NCBI GenBank assembly: GCA_907165065.1
Contig: OU015528.1
Coordinates: 75,497,474-75,561,473 of the forward strand
DNA: 64,000 nt
Direction: 5' to 3'
DNA from: Caprimulgus europaeus
Taxonomy: Eukaryota; Chordata; Aves; Caprimulgiformes; Caprimulgidae
Shown: one piece after another, positions 61,696 to 64,000 of the stretch
Layout: the number at the start of each line of letters is the position of its first letter
How positions within the stretch are numbered: the first letter of the stretch is position 1
Program-made: the position numbers and the translations under genes
The notes under the pieces: model-generated
Told to the model about the DNA's origin: nothing
What the model saw: only the letters and a program-made list of their open reading frames with translations
The model's database searches: none

Positions 61696-63887
61696 GACAA
61701 CTAGGGATTCCTCAGACAGCTCCACGAGGTGATGGGCACCTGAATGAGCCGCACCTGAAGTGCTTTTACTCAAACACACGTAGCATGAGAAACAAGCAAG
61801 AAGAGCTGGAAGCCCTGGTGCAGTCCCAGAGATATGACATCACTGGCATAACTGACACCTGGTGGGATGAGCCCTGTGAATGGTGTGCCATGATGGGTGG
61901 CTACAGGCTCTTCAGGAGGGGAAGGCAGGGCAGGTGAGGCAGGGGGGTTGCACTGTATGTAGTGGAGGGACTGGAGTGCGTGGAGCTTTCAGTTGGTGAT
62001 GGCACATTTGAGAGCCTCTGGGTAAGGATAAAGGGACAGACAAAGCGGGTGTCATTGTGGGAGTCTGCTATAGGCCACCCAGCCAGCATGACAACACTGA
62101 TGAGCTGTTCTTTAAAGAACTAAAGGATGCTTTTAAGTTATCTGTCCTAGACCTTATGGGGGCCTTCAACCTGCTAGGTGTCAACTGGAAATACCACACA
62201 GCTGGTACCAGCAAGGCCAGAGGATTCCTTAACCAGCTGGATGACAACTTCTTGGTACAGGTACTAAGGGAGCTGACCAGGAAAGGTGCCTTCCTTGTTG
62301 CTCATCAACAGAGAGGGTCTGGTGGGTGAAGTGGCGATTGGTGGCTGCCTTGGCCACAGCAACCATGAAGCAGTCAAGTTCAAAATCTTTGGTAACAGGA
62401 GGAAAGCTACCAACAAGACCTCAACTCGAGATGTGAGGAGAGCGGACTTTGGGTTGCTCAGGGAACTACTTAGTAAGATCCCCTGGGAAAAAGCATTTGA
62501 AGGTGCTGGGGTCCTCCAGTGCTGGTCACTTTTTAAGTGCCACCTCCTAAAAGCACAGGCAATCCCAAAATGCCAAAGTCAGGCAGGCGAGTCAGAAGGT
62601 TGCCTGGGCTGAGCAAGGATCTTCTTGTAGAACTAAAGCAGAAAAAGACAGTATGTGGCCAGTGGAAGCAAGGTCAGGCAACACGGGAGGGCTACAAAGC
62701 TGCTGTTCACCACTGCAAGGGATGACTGAAGACAGTCGATGTAATTGCTTTGGACTTCAGTAAAGCCTTTGATACTGTTTCTCACAGTATCCTCCTGGAT
62801 AAAATGTCCAGCATACAGCTGAATAAACACATGATGCAATGGGTGAGCAGCTGGCTGATGGGTCGGGCTCATAAGGTTCTAGTCAATGGGGTGACATTGG
62901 GCAGGTGACCGGTCACTATTGGAGTCCCACAGGGATCCATCCCAGGGCCGGTGCTTTTTAATGTTTTCATCAATGACTTGGATACAGGACTTGAAGGACT
63001 GCTAACTAAGTCTGCTGATGACACCAAATTGGAAGGAGCTGTGGACACTCTCGAGGGCTGAGAGGCCCTGCAGAGAGATCTGGATAATCTGGAGAGCTGG
63101 GCAGTCACCAACTGTATGGATTTTAATAAGGGCAAGTGCCGGATTTTGCACCTGGGACACGGCAACCCTGGGCACAGAGACTGTGGAATGAGAGGCTGGA
63201 GAGCAGCCCTGCAGAGAGGGACCTGGGGGTTCTGGTCCATAACAAGTTGCACATGAGACAACAGTGTTGTCCAGAGGGGCAACCGTGGCCTGGGGTGCAC
63301 CAAGCACTGCATTGCCAGCCGGGCGAGGGAGGGGATTGTCCTGCTCTGCTCTGCACTGGGGTGGCCTCACCTCCAGTACTGGGGGCAGTTTTGGGCACCA
63401 CAAGATAAAAAGGATCTGAAGCTACTGGAGAGTGTCCAGAGGAGGCCACAAAATTGGTGAAGGGCTTAGAGGGGAAGCCGTACGAGGAGAGGCTGAAGTC
63501 TCTTGGATTGTTCAGCCTGGAGAAGAGGAGACTGAGAGGAGATCTCATCGTGGTCTAGAACTTCCTCACAAGGGGAAGAGGAGGGGCCAGTCCTGATCTC
63601 TTGTCTCTGGTGGCCAATGATGGGACCAGGGGAAATGGCAGGACGATGTGCCAAGGGAGGTTTAGGTTGGCCATTAGGAAAAGGCTCTTCACCCAGAGGG
63701 TGGTGGAGCACTGGAACAGGCTCCCCAGGGAGGTGGTCATGGCACCAAGCCTGACAGCATGCAAGAAGCTTTTGGACAACATGTGCCCTCAGACGTGTGG
63801 TCTAATTCATGGGATTGTCCTGTGCAGGGACAGGAGTTGATGATCCTTGTAGGTCCCTTCCAACTCACAACATTCTATGGTTCTCTG
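61696..63887 (+). mobile_element. CR1 LINE, 2.2 kb, with endonuclease and RT remnants
   Basis: The largest CR1 here. The first 650 bp encode the apurinic-like endonuclease domain in shifted frames (CFYSNTRSMRNKQEELEALV; ITDTWWDE; GVCYRPP; LMGAFN). Next comes the linker (WKQGQATREGYKAAVHHCKG). At about 62722 it jumps into the RT core ([42 protein letters not shown]), so the RT N-terminus is deleted. The C-terminal domain and 3' UTR follow, ending at ACATTCTATGGTTCTC. Stops and frameshifts are present. The endonuclease catalytic Glu (ETW) reads Asp and the Asp of GDFN reads Ala, so it is doubly inactive. Confidence 0.94.
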
Positions 63888-64000
63888 AACCATTAAGCAT
63901 CCCAGGTTACTGCCTGGATGACTGGCCTGCAGTGTTAGCTTGCTCCCTTACTAGCCTTTTGCTTCAGTAAATTATTCTGTGCGTAGTGGAAAACTTTAAA
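63888..64000. other. Intron 5 sequence at the window edge
   Basis: 113 bp after the CR1 terminus, with nothing recognisable. Confidence 0.6.

Overview
This is vertebrate nuclear DNA, almost certainly avian. It is AT-rich and mostly non-coding. It carries thirteen copies of the CR1 LINE, most ending in the avian-type 3' terminus (variants of ATTCTATGATTCTATGA), plus one stretch I recognise as a bird-type endogenous retroviral LTR. I see no prokaryotic gene, tRNA, rRNA or CRISPR array.

The one host gene I can support is the 5' part of USP6NL (RN-tre, a TBC-domain GTPase-activating protein for Rab5-family GTPases), on the + strand. Four exons match the N-terminal region of USP6NL closely: 36773-36846, 37361-37443, 55073-55112 and 59975-60055. 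Each has canonical AG acceptors and GT donors, and the phases join without a break. An upstream exon ending at 4303 supplies an ATG at 4231, has an in-frame stop just before it, and ends in the phase that exon 36773 needs. I infer that it is the first coding exon of this isoform. Together they encode about 117 residues, which precede the TBC domain. The exons for the TBC domain and the proline-rich tail lie beyond position 64000. Introns are about 32.5 kb, 0.5 kb, 17.6 kb and 4.9 kb, and the last one runs off the window.

Layout: 1-4230 is 5' flank or an upstream intron with one CR1 fragment. 4304-36772 is intron 1, with nine CR1 fragments, a roughly 960-bp LTR (17.5-18.5 kb), a four-copy 28-bp tandem repeat and an in-frame candidate cassette exon at 6723-6806. 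36847-60055 holds the remaining exons and introns, with a long CR1 at 41.4-42.2 kb and a short one at 49.1 kb. 60056-64000 is intron 5, with a 2.2-kb CR1 that keeps endonuclease and reverse-transcriptase parts and is clearly dead.

I found no convincing new biological system. The points most worth a second look are the candidate phase-1/phase-1 cassette exon, the inferred alternative N-terminus, several perfect inverted repeats (8711-8745, 15115-15133, 46056-46069, 47705-47732, 55361-55385) and the repeated A/C-only (or G/T-only) tracts.
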